Part shown: positions 23,949 through 32,394 of the stretch, piece after piece
How positions within the stretch are numbered: the stretch's first letter is position 1
Layout: each line of letters begins with the position of its first letter
Origin: Desulfitobacterium_A sp034927245
Lineage (GTDB): Bacteria > Bacillota > Desulfitobacteriia > Desulfitobacteriales > Desulfitobacteriaceae
Assembly (NCBI RefSeq): GCF_034927245.1
Contig: NZ_JAYFQK010000008.1
Coordinates: forward strand, 82,037 to 146,036
Reading direction: 5' to 3'
Length of the DNA: 64,000 nucleotides
Position numbers and translations under genes: made by a program
Notes under the pieces: generated by a model
The model's database searches: none
The model's input: only the letters and a program-made list of their open reading frames with translations
Told to the model about the DNA's origin: nothing

Positions 23949-25332
23949 TCGGCTTCACCCCCAATGCCTTTGCAAAGGAAAGTCCTGTTCGTGTTTTAAC
24001 CTCTTCCTGATGCTCCCTCACAATCGACTCTATCACATCGTCTAAGCACATTTGGTTTTCGCTTTGTCTTTCGCTAACTCTCTTTTCCGTAAAGTTTTTC
24101 ATCTGGTAGGGCCGAGCTTCGCACCGGTAAACTCCTTCATAATAGACCAGGATTCTCTTTAAATCGTAGGGGTTAAAGCGAAGTTCCACGGTTTTGCCCA
24201 TCAGGGCTTCATCGACCTCATAGAGATTACCGTAAATCTTTACGGCTGCGAGTTTACTCACTTGGCGCTTTTCCCGCCAAAGGAAGACTTCCTGAACGGT
24301 TTGGAAATCCATTTTCCGAGATTTAAGAAGCCCATTATCCTTTGCCCGAGCTAAGGCTTCTTGAGGGCTCATCTTAAGCGTACTATGGCGTTTAGCATGG
24401 TAACGGGTTTCAATCCAAGCTGCCAAAAAACGGTTCACTTCTGCCAGCGTAGTCATCTTTTGAGAATGAATCTGCGTTTTAAGCAGCGGCTCAAACTTCT
24501 CAGCAACAGTGCGGAACCAGCGTTCAATTCGACCGCGTCCCTGGGGCTCCCGAGGTTTAGAATGGTGAATGGAGAAGGTGAGCTCGGCTGCAATCCGCTT
24601 CAGGTGTTCCGACCGGAACACCCGCGCATTATCGACATAAAAACGTTCAGGAACTCCATGCTTTAAAATGGCCTTAAGAAGGGAATCCTCAATGCAAGGT
24701 CGGGTTTCATTAAAGTAAAACTCAGCATGAACGATTGTTCGAGAAAAGCTGTCGATGATCGCAACTAGACGGAGTCGACGGTTTTTCTCCTTTACTTCAT
24801 CGTAGAGATACGGGCCATCCCAGACATCACCAATCCATAAAACGTGAGCTCCTTCGACATCTAAGAGGCGGTAGCGTTTCTTAATAATGCGTTTAAGCGC
24901 AGGCCGATCTTTCCCTAGACGTCGGAAGTGACGGTTAAGGGTACTTACACACATTTGCTCGGATCCATTCACTTTAAGGGAACGCAACATGTCGATGATG
25001 CTATCGGCTGAAAGTTCGGGCTGGCCTAATCTTAGATGAACCGCAGCGTTTAAGGCTTCCTCCGGAAAGGCCTTAAGCGATCCTTGCTCTTTTCGAACCT
25101 TGGGTTTTAAACCCTCCAAACCATCTTTCATGTACTGACTGAGATACCGTTCGATGGTGCGTTTACCGAGATACACAAGGCGATTTTGACCATCGAGGTA
25201 CATTTGGCTTGCGATTTCCTCAAGGATCAATTTTTGGGCACCCCGGGGCAAGGAGCGATTGAGTAACGGTGCAATGACTTCATAGCGAAGCAGGGCAATC
25301 CGCGAACGCTCCTCTTCATCTCGACTTTTCAT
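23941..25332 (-). CDS. DDE transposase (rve fold) of transposon 2
   Basis: 463 aa, ATG 25332 behind GGAGGG. N-terminal helix-turn-helix (LGKRTIERYLSQYMKDGLEGLKPKVRK); catalytic core with Asp in LWIGDVWDGPYL, Asp in FYVDNARVF and Glu in GRGRIERWFRTV; C-terminal beta-barrel (KIYGNLYEVDEALMGKTVELRF). The catalytic set is complete. Same fold and gene order as transposon 1, which supports one transposon family with two lineages here. Confidence 0.88.
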   Translation of the reverse strand: MKSRDEEERSRIALLRYEVIAPLLNRSLPRGAQKLILEEIASQMYLDGQNRLVYLGKRTIERYLSQYMKDGLEGLKPKVRKEQGSLKAFPEEALNAAVHLRLGQPELSADSIIDMLRSLKVNGSEQMCVSTLNRHFRRLGKDRPALKRIIKKRYRLLDVEGAHVLWIGDVWDGPYLYDEVKEKNRRLRLVAIIDSFSRTIVHAEFYFNETRPCIEDSLLKAILKHGVPERFYVDNARVFRSEHLKRIAAELTFSIHHSKPREPQGRGRIERWFRTVAEKFEPLLKTQIHSQKMTTLAEVNRFLAAWIETRYHAKRHSTLKMSPQEALARAKDNGLLKSRKMDFQTVQEVFLWREKRQVSKLAAVKIYGNLYEVDEALMGKTVELRFNPYDLKRILVYYEGVYRCEARPYQMKNFTEKRVSERQSENQMCLDDVIESIVREHQEEVKTRTGLSFAKALGVKPNV

Positions 25333-25450
25333 ACCTTTTCCCTCCTGGTTTGTTCGTTTTGAGAGTTGTCCCTCTAAATACCATCATGAAACAAACCAGG
25401 AGTTTTGGCGACCACCAAGGTTTATGGGGAATCTCCCCCGAGGGGGAGAT

Positions 25451-26158
25451 TTAGGAAGGAGGGGACTCCATGTTTACCCGGGATTTGGCATTACCTAAAG
25501 GGCCTCCCCATAAATCCCAATCTCCTTTACCTAAAAGATTACATAGCCCCATCAAGCGGTTAAAACGGGGAAATTGAATCCACTCGGCATAACGCCTTAA
25601 CCAAGCAAGTATTAGCTGAGTCATTCTCCAATCCGATGTTGGAGCGATGGGTAACCGTTCATGTCCGATTCCCTGAAGAATCCGTTGTATAACCTCGCCG
25701 AAGAGTTGAAACGATTGGGCTAAAGCTAAATTAACCCACGTCGAAATGGTTCGAGGATCGTAACCGATCCTTTCCCCAATTTCTTGAAAACTCATACCTC
25801 GGAGATGTTCAATGAGCGCCCATTCATGTGTTTCAAGAGCTTCCCTTTGGTAGGGCAGTACAAATTCAGGCCAATAGCTAATCGTTTCATGGCACTTTTC
25901 ACAGTAAGCCTGAAACATTGGAATCTTCTCTTCATGAACATGATCTGGTAAGAATCCTCGTTCCCAATGCATATTCCAGTGGGGCCTATGAGCTAAATTA
26001 TTAAGGCAGATTGGGTGCTCAGGAAGAAAATCTTTAGGATTTTTCAAATAACTCTTGTAATCATCACAGAGAATTGGTACTCTCATCTTGGTTACTGGAC
26101 TTCCAGTCACCTTGTGGATGGCATCGGGAGAAGGGCCGCCAAACCTTTTAACTCCCAT
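25451..26158 (-). CDS. DUF6431-like / zinc-finger HTH transposon protein
   Basis: 235 aa. A His/Cys-rich N-terminal region (HPICLNNLAHRPHWNMHWERGF) and CEKCHETISYWPEFVLPYQRE precede a helix-turn-helix (HLRGMSFQEIGERIGYDPRTISTWVNLAL). It precedes the transposase like the counterpart in transposon 1, with the shared F/LVPY-K/QR motif. The start is uncertain (ATGs at 26158 and 26086, no clear ribosome site). A long perfect hairpin (AATCTCCCCC against GGGGGAGATT, 25430-25451) lies at its stop. Confidence 0.6.
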   Translation of the reverse strand: MGVKRFGGPSPDAIHKVTGSPVTKMRVPILCDDYKSYLKNPKDFLPEHPICLNNLAHRPHWNMHWERGFLPDHVHEEKIPMFQAYCEKCHETISYWPEFVLPYQREALETHEWALIEHLRGMSFQEIGERIGYDPRTISTWVNLALAQSFQLFGEVIQRILQGIGHERLPIAPTSDWRMTQLILAWLRRYAEWIQFPRFNRLMGLCNLLGKGDWDLWGGPLGNAKSRVNMESPPS

Positions 26159-26353
26159 GCCACGAAGATGAAGAAGCCATCTCCTTGCATTTTTTACAAG
26201 GGATGGCTTTCTCCGTTTATCGTCATTTTTCCTGCATTATCACCATTTTGTATCAGCGCCTTTGGCGCTAAGTCTTTCACCGCCATTTAGCGTACGCGGT
26301 CACAGATAGCACATTGACAGTAAGTAAACATATTCAACTAAAAGCATTGTGGT

Positions 26354-26388
26354 AAAAAAGAAGGGATGTACCCGAAAGTACACCCCTT
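26354..26388 (-). terminator. Rho-independent terminator (minus strand)
   Basis: On the minus strand AAGGGGTGTAC and GTACATCCCTT pair around TTTCGG and are followed by CTTTTTT. It closes the small minus-strand genes downstream of the recombinase. Confidence 0.8.
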
Positions 26389-26393
26389 TATCA

Positions 26394-26606
26394 TTATTGT
26401 AAATTTCCTTCCAAGTAACAAAAGGCGTAATTTTGACGACCTAAATCATCTAAAACATACCATTCTTCAGTATCACTATTAAACAAGAGAGGGTATTCTT
26501 TATCTACTGAAAAGTCAATTTTACTTTCGGTTGGAATCCATTTAGTCGCACCTTTGATTCTGATTTTATCATCGAGAGAACAAGGGAAATTCAGGATTTT
26601 TGCCAT
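26394..26606 (-). CDS. Small hypothetical protein
   Basis: 70 aa from ATG 26606 (GGAGTGATT upstream on the minus strand; the frame extends to 26624). MAKILNFPCSLDDKIRIKGATKWIPTESKIDFSVDKEYPL..., probably a small beta fold. Not recognised. It shares a strand and probably a transcript with the zinc-ribbon gene and the recombinase. Confidence 0.5.
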   Translation of the reverse strand: MAKILNFPCSLDDKIRIKGATKWIPTESKIDFSVDKEYPLLFNSDTEEWYVLDDLGRQNYAFCYLEGNLQ

Positions 26607-26627
26607 AATATAATCACTCCTCATAAT

Positions 26628-26849
26628 TTATTGAACGCTTTTTAATTCATCTTTTAAGCCAACAAAATCATTGATATTTCTGACATGACCAATTGTAAAT
26701 AAACTTGCACATTTTGAATTTATACAGTCTAAAGAAACTTCCCAACCATATCCAGAACCTTTCCCCGCCTTGGTATCCCAATCACAACCTGAATAGCTAA
26801 TATTGAGTTTAAGGATAGAATTACAAACAGGACATTTTAACATTTGCAT
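26628..26849 (-). CDS. Small zinc-ribbon-like protein
   Basis: 73 aa. CPVC near the N-terminus and C-INSK-C (CINSKC) 40 residues later could bind one zinc ion. The rest is GYGWEVSLD and a short helical tail. Not recognised; lies 13 bases after the recombinase stop, so probably co-transcribed. Confidence 0.5.
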   Translation of the reverse strand: MQMLKCPVCNSILKLNISYSGCDWDTKAGKGSGYGWEVSLDCINSKCASLFTIGHVRNINDFVGLKDELKSVQ

Positions 26850-26862
26850 TGGTTAATCCCCC

Positions 26863-27789
26863 TTAAAAGATTTCAATTTTGTTTAGTGGGTTATATTTAT
26901 CATTTACGTCTTTAAGAGCGGTTCCCCATAAAGCCAAATATTTTTCTGTCATGCTTAACTCTGTATGTCTGAGCATTTTTTGTAGGGAGAAAACGTCCAT
27001 TCCTGCCATCAAGCAACGATGGGCAAAAGTATGTCTGAACGTATGACAGGACAATCTTACATCTTTAAAATTCATGATTGTACTTAGTCGCTTGAACATT
27101 CCTTTTATAGAATCAGGAGAACATTGTTTACCCTCTCTAGTGGTGAATACATAAACAGGTAATTTTTTAAATTTACGTTCACAAAATAAACGATATTCAG
27201 ACAATTCTTTAGCTAATTTATCAATCATTGGAATACTACTTTGCATACGCTTTTTCCCAAAAACAGTAATGACATTATGATCGAAATTTATATCATTCCA
27301 TTTGAGATTGACTAATTCTCCTAATCGGACTCCTGTACCAATAAGAGTAATGATTATGGCTGAATCTCTCATTGCATAAAAAGATTTATCACGATGTTTG
27401 AGATGAGCAAAATAACTTAACATTTGTTTAACTTGTTGATCGGTGAAAACTTCAATCTTAATGTCTACTTCTAGTTTTTTGATTTTAACAACTGGATTTG
27501 TTTTAGGGGTATAGAGTTCTAACTCATTAGTTAGATAGTTGAAAAATGCCTTGACGTTGATAATTTTGTGGTTAATACTCTTTGGATTATTTCCTCTTTC
27601 CTTTTGGCAATATAGGAGATAACCTTTAATGGTATTACCTGTCACTTCTGAGGTATCCATGATTTCTTCTCTGATGCAATAACTATGAAATTCTTCGAGG
27701 TTGTATTTGTAACCAGTAATTGTTGCCTTGGACATATTCTTGAATTCTCGGTCTTGAATAAAGTCTTTGATGGCAAATTTGAGTAACAA
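26863..27789 (-). CDS. Tyrosine recombinase / site-specific integrase
   Basis: About 308 aa. A SAM-like core-binding domain (TGYKYNLEEFHSYCIREE) is followed by the catalytic domain: Arg in GTGVRLGELVNLKW, H-x-x-R in HTFRHTFAHRCL, the second His in LRHTELSMTEKYL and Tyr in the same segment. It lacks the extra helical insert that marks integron IntI. TTG 27789 has AAGGAAG at good spacing; GTG 27798 is too close to it. The gene starts ~125 bases from the 3' end of tRNA-Pro and reads away from it, the standard layout for an element integrated at that tRNA. Confidence 0.9.
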   Translation of the reverse strand: MLLKFAIKDFIQDREFKNMSKATITGYKYNLEEFHSYCIREEIMDTSEVTGNTIKGYLLYCQKERGNNPKSINHKIINVKAFFNYLTNELELYTPKTNPVVKIKKLEVDIKIEVFTDQQVKQMLSYFAHLKHRDKSFYAMRDSAIIITLIGTGVRLGELVNLKWNDINFDHNVITVFGKKRMQSSIPMIDKLAKELSEYRLFCERKFKKLPVYVFTTREGKQCSPDSIKGMFKRLSTIMNFKDVRLSCHTFRHTFAHRCLMAGMDVFSLQKMLRHTELSMTEKYLALWGTALKDVNDKYNPLNKIEIF

Positions 27790-27793
27790 AAAA

Positions 27794-27835
27794 ACCACTT
27801 CCTTCTTTACTTAATTTCGTAAAGAACAAAGTGGT
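27794..27835. repeat. Inverted repeat upstream of the recombinase
   Basis: 27794-27810 and 27819-27835 pair over 15 of 17 positions (ACCACTT...TTCTTTAC / GTAAAGAA...AAGTGGT). One arm contains the recombinase ribosome site, so it may restrict translation, or it may be an operator. Confidence 0.55.
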
Positions 27836-27920
27836 CTTGATAATCGAAATAGGGTCGGTCTGTATCCACTTGGTTATTTTGATACTTTAAAATCGCTGAA
27901 ACCCTTGTAGTTAATTTCAA

Positions 27921-27997
27921 TGGTCGGGGCGACAGGATTCGAACCTGCGGCCTCTTGGTCCCGAACCAAGCGCGCTACCAAGCTGCGCTACGCCCCG
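27921..27997 (-). tRNA. tRNA-Pro (anticodon CGG)
   Basis: On the minus strand: acceptor arms CGGGGCG and CGCCCCG, D-arm AGCGCAGCTTGGTAGCGC, anticodon stem CTTGG/CCAAG around loop TTCGGGA (anticodon CGG), extra loop, and T-arm GGTTCGAATCC. The terminal ACCA is encoded (27921-27924). Its 3' end faces the recombinase gene, so it is a likely attachment site. Confidence 0.95.
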
Positions 27998-28250
27998 TTT
28001 ACCGAACGACTTTTATCTTAGCAAACGTCAGGCATACTGTCAAGCAAACTTTTTAATGATTTATTTCTTTTAGCTGTTTTTAATATATACAGAATATTCT
28101 AATACAAAATATATCACTTAAATAAAGGATATTTCCCGATTTATTGCAGAAGTATCAATTCTTAGATATACTACTAAGGAGATATTTGTTAATTACATAA
28201 TTAAAGTAGATATACAGGAATATCCTAATAGATAGAGTGGAGGATAAGTT

Positions 28251-29102
28251 TTGCGCAAAACTGCCATAGTTATGGATTCGACAGGGTACCTAACCCCCGA
28301 TCTTCTCAAAAATTATGATATTAAAGTCGTCCCGTTAAACGTGATGATCGGTAGTGAAAGCTTTTCCGAAAATGAGTTGTCCATTGAGAATTTTTTTGTG
28401 AAGTTAGGCCAAGGTACATCGACAACTTCTCAACCTTCAGTGGGTGCTTTTCTACAAGTTTATCAATCCTTGATTGCGGCAGGGTATAAAGAGGTTGTAA
28501 GCATCCATTTGTCCCAAAAAATCAGTGGAACAATAACAGCCGCGCGAATGGCCTGCAAGTTGCTTCCAGATGTCTCTATTCAAGTTTTTGATTCCGGTTC
28601 ATCGGCATTAGGATTAGGACTTCTTGCTTGGGCCGCAGCAGAATGGGCTGATGATGGTTTGGATGCGTTGGCTATTATTAATGATCTTTCCAAGTTGAAA
28701 GAACGAACTGGGTTATATTTTATAGTGGATACTTTGGAATATTTACAAAGAGGAGGACGGATCGGGGGGGCGGCTGCACTATTTGGGACTCTGCTCAAGA
28801 TCAAACCCATTCTTTACTTTAATCCTTCCGGAGAAATTGACGTTTTTGAAAAGGTACGCACCAAAGGAAGGGCTTGGCAAAGAGTGTTTAAAGAGCTGGA
28901 GCGAGCCCATTCCTTAGGAGGATCATATAGAATTGCCGTAATGCATGTTGAATTACCGGAAGAAGCAAATGATATAGCAAAGAGACTAAAGGGAAAATAC
29001 CCCAATGATGAAATCCGTGTGTTTGAAGCGGGACCTGTGATTGCTACTCATGTTGGACCGGGGGCTTCAGGACTATCATTCTATCCTTTGATCGATAAGT
29101 GA
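28251..29102 (+). CDS. DegV family fatty-acid-binding protein
   Basis: 283 aa, normal for DegV/FakB. IVMDSTGYLTPDLLKNYDIKVVPLNV is the N-terminal signature, STTSQPSVGAF the fatty-acid-binding TSQPS motif, LSQKISGT follows, and the C-terminus carries EAGPVIATHVGPGASGLSF, the HxGPG motif. It probably delivers fatty acids to a FakA kinase, which is not encoded here. TTG start behind GTGGAGGA. Stands alone between tRNA-Pro and a terminator. Confidence 0.92.
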   Translation: MRKTAIVMDSTGYLTPDLLKNYDIKVVPLNVMIGSESFSENELSIENFFVKLGQGTSTTSQPSVGAFLQVYQSLIAAGYKEVVSIHLSQKISGTITAARMACKLLPDVSIQVFDSGSSALGLGLLAWAAAEWADDGLDALAIINDLSKLKERTGLYFIVDTLEYLQRGGRIGGAAALFGTLLKIKPILYFNPSGEIDVFEKVRTKGRAWQRVFKELERAHSLGGSYRIAVMHVELPEEANDIAKRLKGKYPNDEIRVFEAGPVIATHVGPGASGLSFYPLIDK

Positions 29103-29124
29103 ATAAAAGTCTGGTATAATAAAG

Positions 29125-29160
29125 ACATCTTTAAAGAAATGATTTTAAAGGTGTTTTTTT
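29125..29160 (+). terminator. Terminator after degV-like gene
   Basis: ACATCTTTAAA/TTTAAAGGTGT stem with wobble, then TTTTTT. Confidence 0.8.
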
Positions 29161-29497
29161 CTTATATATTAACATTAAACTACAAATAATTTGAAGGATA
29201 TTTCTGGACAATCAACGAAGCTATTGAGCAATTATATTTTAACGATTAGCGTGGTAAATTACCCTATAAAATAAAGTTATCAGAATCTTTGAAGGATTTG
29301 GCAAACTTATATAGAATGTGATCAGATAAGCAAAAACATAAGGAAAAAAGTTGTGAAAAGGTATGTAAAGTTTCAAGATTAAAAATTCCGAATAGAAATT
29401 ATGCTTACGAAATAGGAATTATTATAAAATAAGGTAAATATTATAAGAACCGAAATATACAGACTCTTATGATCATAAGAATAGGAGATGAATTGCA
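29161..29497 (+). promoter_or_regulatory. AT-rich upstream region of the acs operon with 14-bp palindrome
   Basis: 337 bases without a gene. A perfect palindrome CTTATGATCATAAG lies at 29466-29479, directly before the AGGAG ribosome site of cooC. It may be an operator or a small hairpin. Many A/T runs could hold promoters (for example TATAAA near 29426), but I cannot assign -35/-10 pairs with confidence. Confidence 0.4.
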
Positions 29498-30274
29498 TTG
29501 AAGATTGCAATTTCCGGAAAGGGCGGGGTAGGTAAGACGACCTTTGCAGCCAATTTAGCCTTTTGGTTGGCATCACGCGGAATAAAAGTTCTGGCTGTAG
29601 ATGCTGATCCTGATGCGAGTTTAGGTACAGTGTTTGGTCTTTCTGATGATGTATTAGCCGATTTGAAGCCAATCGTAGATATGAAAGAGCTTATTGAAGA
29701 AAGGATGGGGGGGAGCGGTGCTTTTTACCCTCTTAATCCGCAAGTTGACGATATTCTTAATGATTACTCAATTTCTTTGGATGATACTGTGGGGTCAATT
29801 CGTTTTTTCAGAATGGGAAATATCAAAGGAGGTGGAACCTCCTGCTATTGCAAAGAAAATAGCTTTCTTCATGCCCTTGTGAATTCTTTAATCCTTGGCG
29901 AAGAAGATACGGTTATCTTGGATATGGGAGCAGGAATTGAACAACTGACCCGGGGTACGGCTCAAGGGGTGGATATTCTCGTTATTATAACAGAAGCCAG
30001 TACAGTAAGTATTCATACCGTAAATGTTATTCGAAATCTAGCTTTGGAATTAGGCATACCTAAGGTTGTCGTTGTCGGTAATAAAATACGAAATACAAGG
30101 GAAGAGCAGTTTTTAAAGAGTCAATTTTCGGCTGAGACATTGTTGGGCTATATTCCTTTTAGTGAGGAACTGCTTGATATGTCTGTCAACACTGACTCGG
30201 CCGGTTTTCCTACGGGAAACCTAGGTTTATTTCTTGAAGACATTTACAGGAAGATTATTTCAGAGGGGAGATGA
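29498..30274 (+). CDS. cooC: CODH nickel-insertion ATPase CooC (first copy)
   Basis: MinD/ParA-type P-loop ATPase, 258 aa. The deviant Walker A KGGVGKTT with its signature Lys lies at residues ~7-14, then AVDADPDASLG, a C-Y-C metal-binding pair (TSCYCKENSF) and VILDMGAGIEQLTRGTA. It dimerises around the CxC site to hand nickel to CODH. TTG start behind AGGAG. First gene of the WLP operon, 81 bases before cooS. A second CooC-like gene lies at 38039. Confidence 0.92.
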   Translation: MKIAISGKGGVGKTTFAANLAFWLASRGIKVLAVDADPDASLGTVFGLSDDVLADLKPIVDMKELIEERMGGSGAFYPLNPQVDDILNDYSISLDDTVGSIRFFRMGNIKGGGTSCYCKENSFLHALVNSLILGEEDTVILDMGAGIEQLTRGTAQGVDILVIITEASTVSIHTVNVIRNLALELGIPKVVVVGNKIRNTREEQFLKSQFSAETLLGYIPFSEELLDMSVNTDSAGFPTGNLGLFLEDIYRKIISEGR

Positions 30275-30355
30275 GAGGTTCGGTTTCAGTTCTTTTTTGA
30301 TGGTTTACAAATTTTCACAGGCTGATGAGCAAAAAGAAAGAGGAGGTTTGAAATT

Positions 30356-32374
30356 ATGCCCAGATATCGGGATTTATCGCACACTGCGCGACCTTCGGAT
30401 GCACCGCGTGTGATCGAACCTAAGAATCCGCTGCGTACCCTTGATCCGGGTGCATTAGAAATGCTCAAGGTTGCTCAAGAGGAACATATTGAAACTGTTT
30501 TTGATCGTTTTGTTGCTCAACAACCGCAATGCGGTTTCGGCTATAAGGGAGTTTGCTGCCGAATTTGCATTGCAGGCCCTTGTCGTGTCAAAACAGAAGA
30601 TGGGCCGGGTAGTAAAGGAATTTGTGGAGCTACAGCCTTTACAATTGTTTCACGTAACTTAGTTCGGGCAATTGCCGGGGGAACTGCATCGCACTCCGAA
30701 CATTCTCGTCATGTCCTGCATACTGCTCATGCAATGGTCGAGGGAAATGCTCCGGATTATTCGATAAAATCTCCGGAAAAACTCCATAAATTAGCTTCAC
30801 AGCTTGGTGTTCCCAACGTAAATCGTGATGATCGTGAAATTCTAAAAGACGTGACTGAAATCGCCTATGAAGACTTTGGAAGATATCAAGATCGACCACT
30901 AGCATTCTTAGATAACTTTCTCATAGAACAACGCCGTAAGAAATTCCAAAGCACCAATATAATGCCTCGTTCAATTGATGGTACTGTAACTGAATTAATC
31001 GCACAGACTGCTATGGGTGTTGACAGTGATCCGGTAAATCTAATATTTGGCGGCTTAAAAGGTTCTCTGGCAGATTTGGCCGGTGAATATGTCGGTACTA
31101 AACTGAGTGATGTTCTCTTTGGCGTTCCTGAACCGATTGTCTCCGAGTCAAACCTCGGAGTGATCAATCCTAAAATGGTTAATATTGCTGTACATGGTCA
31201 TAACCCGGTTCTTAGTGAAATGGTCGTTGCTGCTGCCCGTAGGATGAAAGATGAAGCTAAAAAAGCCGGGGCAGAAGGGGTTAATATCGTCGGTATTTGT
31301 TGTACCGGCAATGAGCTATTAATGCGTGAAGGGGTTTATCTCGCTACCTCATCAGCCTCTCAAGAAATGGCGATCATGACAGGTGCCCTTGATGCAATGG
31401 TTCTGGATATTCAATGTATCTATCCGGCTGTACAACAATTAGCGGAATGTTTCCACACAAAAGTTATTACGACCGAAGGAATTATGAAGATGCCCAGTGC
31501 CCAGCATATTTCCTTTAATGCGGAAACAGCCATGGAAGATGCTGAAAAACTTGTCCGTATTGCCATTGACGCTTTTAAAAACCGTGATCCGAAGAAAATT
31601 TCTATTCCTAATGAGCGGCATAATGTTGTTGCAGGGTTCAGTATTGAAGCAATGATAGATATTTTCTCAAAAGTGAACCCTGAGCGTCCAATGTCTGTCC
31701 TGACTGATGCTATCCTGAACGGTCAACTCAAAGGGGTTGTCCAAATGGCAGGATGTAATAACCTGAAACGTCCCCAGGATGAATCCCATATAGAAATATT
31801 AAAGGAATTGGTTAAAAATGATATTCTTGTCGTTGCTACAGGGTGTTCTGCAGGGGCTTTTGCTAAGTTTGGATTAATGAGCCCGTTGGCAGTAGATGCT
31901 TATGCCGGTGATGGATTGAAGAGCTTCCTTCGGACCCTCGAGGAAGCAAACCCTCAATTGACAACGGGTCTGCCCTTAGTTTTTCATATTGGGGCTTGTG
32001 TTGATAATAGCCGTGGTATGGATTTGGTTATGGCTATGGCTGAAGAACTTGGAGTTGATGTGCCAAAAGTTCCTTTCGCAGCTTCTGCCCCTGAGGCTAT
32101 GCATGAGAAGGCCGTAGCTATCGGTACCTACTGTGTCACAATGGGATTACCTACCCATGTTGGTTCAATGCCTTTCCTTGAGGGAAGCGACCTTGTATAT
32201 GGAATTGCGACTCAGATCGCACATGACGTATTTGGAGGCAACTTTATTTTTGAAATGGACCCCAAGGTTGCTGCCCAAAAGATCATGGATGCCCTAGAGT
32301 ATCGAACTTGGAAATTAAGAGTTCATAAACAAGCATCGGAAAAATACGATACTCAAATCGCCCAGGGTTGGTAA
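30356..32374 (+). CDS. cooS: Ni-Fe carbon monoxide dehydrogenase catalytic subunit
   Basis: 672 aa, the CooS/AcsA length. It interconverts CO2 and CO at the Ni-4Fe-4S C-cluster. The N-terminal cysteines (CGFGYKGVCCRICIAGPC, then GICGA) build clusters D and B. C-cluster ligands appear in VHGHNPVLSE, GICCTGNELL, AGCNNLKRPQD, VATGCSAGAF and HIGACVDNSRG, all intact. GAGGAGG upstream. Because acsB follows directly, it is the CODH half of the bifunctional CODH/ACS (often called acsA). Confidence 0.96.
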   Translation: MPRYRDLSHTARPSDAPRVIEPKNPLRTLDPGALEMLKVAQEEHIETVFDRFVAQQPQCGFGYKGVCCRICIAGPCRVKTEDGPGSKGICGATAFTIVSRNLVRAIAGGTASHSEHSRHVLHTAHAMVEGNAPDYSIKSPEKLHKLASQLGVPNVNRDDREILKDVTEIAYEDFGRYQDRPLAFLDNFLIEQRRKKFQSTNIMPRSIDGTVTELIAQTAMGVDSDPVNLIFGGLKGSLADLAGEYVGTKLSDVLFGVPEPIVSESNLGVINPKMVNIAVHGHNPVLSEMVVAAARRMKDEAKKAGAEGVNIVGICCTGNELLMREGVYLATSSASQEMAIMTGALDAMVLDIQCIYPAVQQLAECFHTKVITTEGIMKMPSAQHISFNAETAMEDAEKLVRIAIDAFKNRDPKKISIPNERHNVVAGFSIEAMIDIFSKVNPERPMSVLTDAILNGQLKGVVQMAGCNNLKRPQDESHIEILKELVKNDILVVATGCSAGAFAKFGLMSPLAVDAYAGDGLKSFLRTLEEANPQLTTGLPLVFHIGACVDNSRGMDLVMAMAEELGVDVPKVPFAASAPEAMHEKAVAIGTYCVTMGLPTHVGSMPFLEGSDLVYGIATQIAHDVFGGNFIFEMDPKVAAQKIMDALEYRTWKLRVHKQASEKYDTQIAQGW

Positions 32375-32394
32375 GGAAAGGAGGAGCGGTTTCT

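Larger units (their letters stand above)
22988..26320 (-). mobile_element. Transposon 2: related DDE transposase + ATPase + DUF6431-like
   Basis: Three minus-strand genes (26158 to 23151) in the same order as transposon 1, with the same 8-base overlap between transposase and ATPase but clearly diverged proteins. Ends were not resolved: both flanks carry GGCGGT/ACCGCC and TGTGC motifs, but I cannot align them as inverted repeats or find a target duplication. Borders given are approximate. Confidence 0.55.

Noticed and set aside
22988..26320. TGTGC motifs as terminal inverted repeats of transposon 2
   Set aside because: The match ends after a few bases and no target duplication is found.
26863..27789. 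Tyrosine recombinase as the integron integrase IntI
   Set aside because: The region between the catalytic Arg and the HxxR motif lacks the extra helical insert of IntI, and the gene sits at a tRNA 3' end like a genomic-island integrase.
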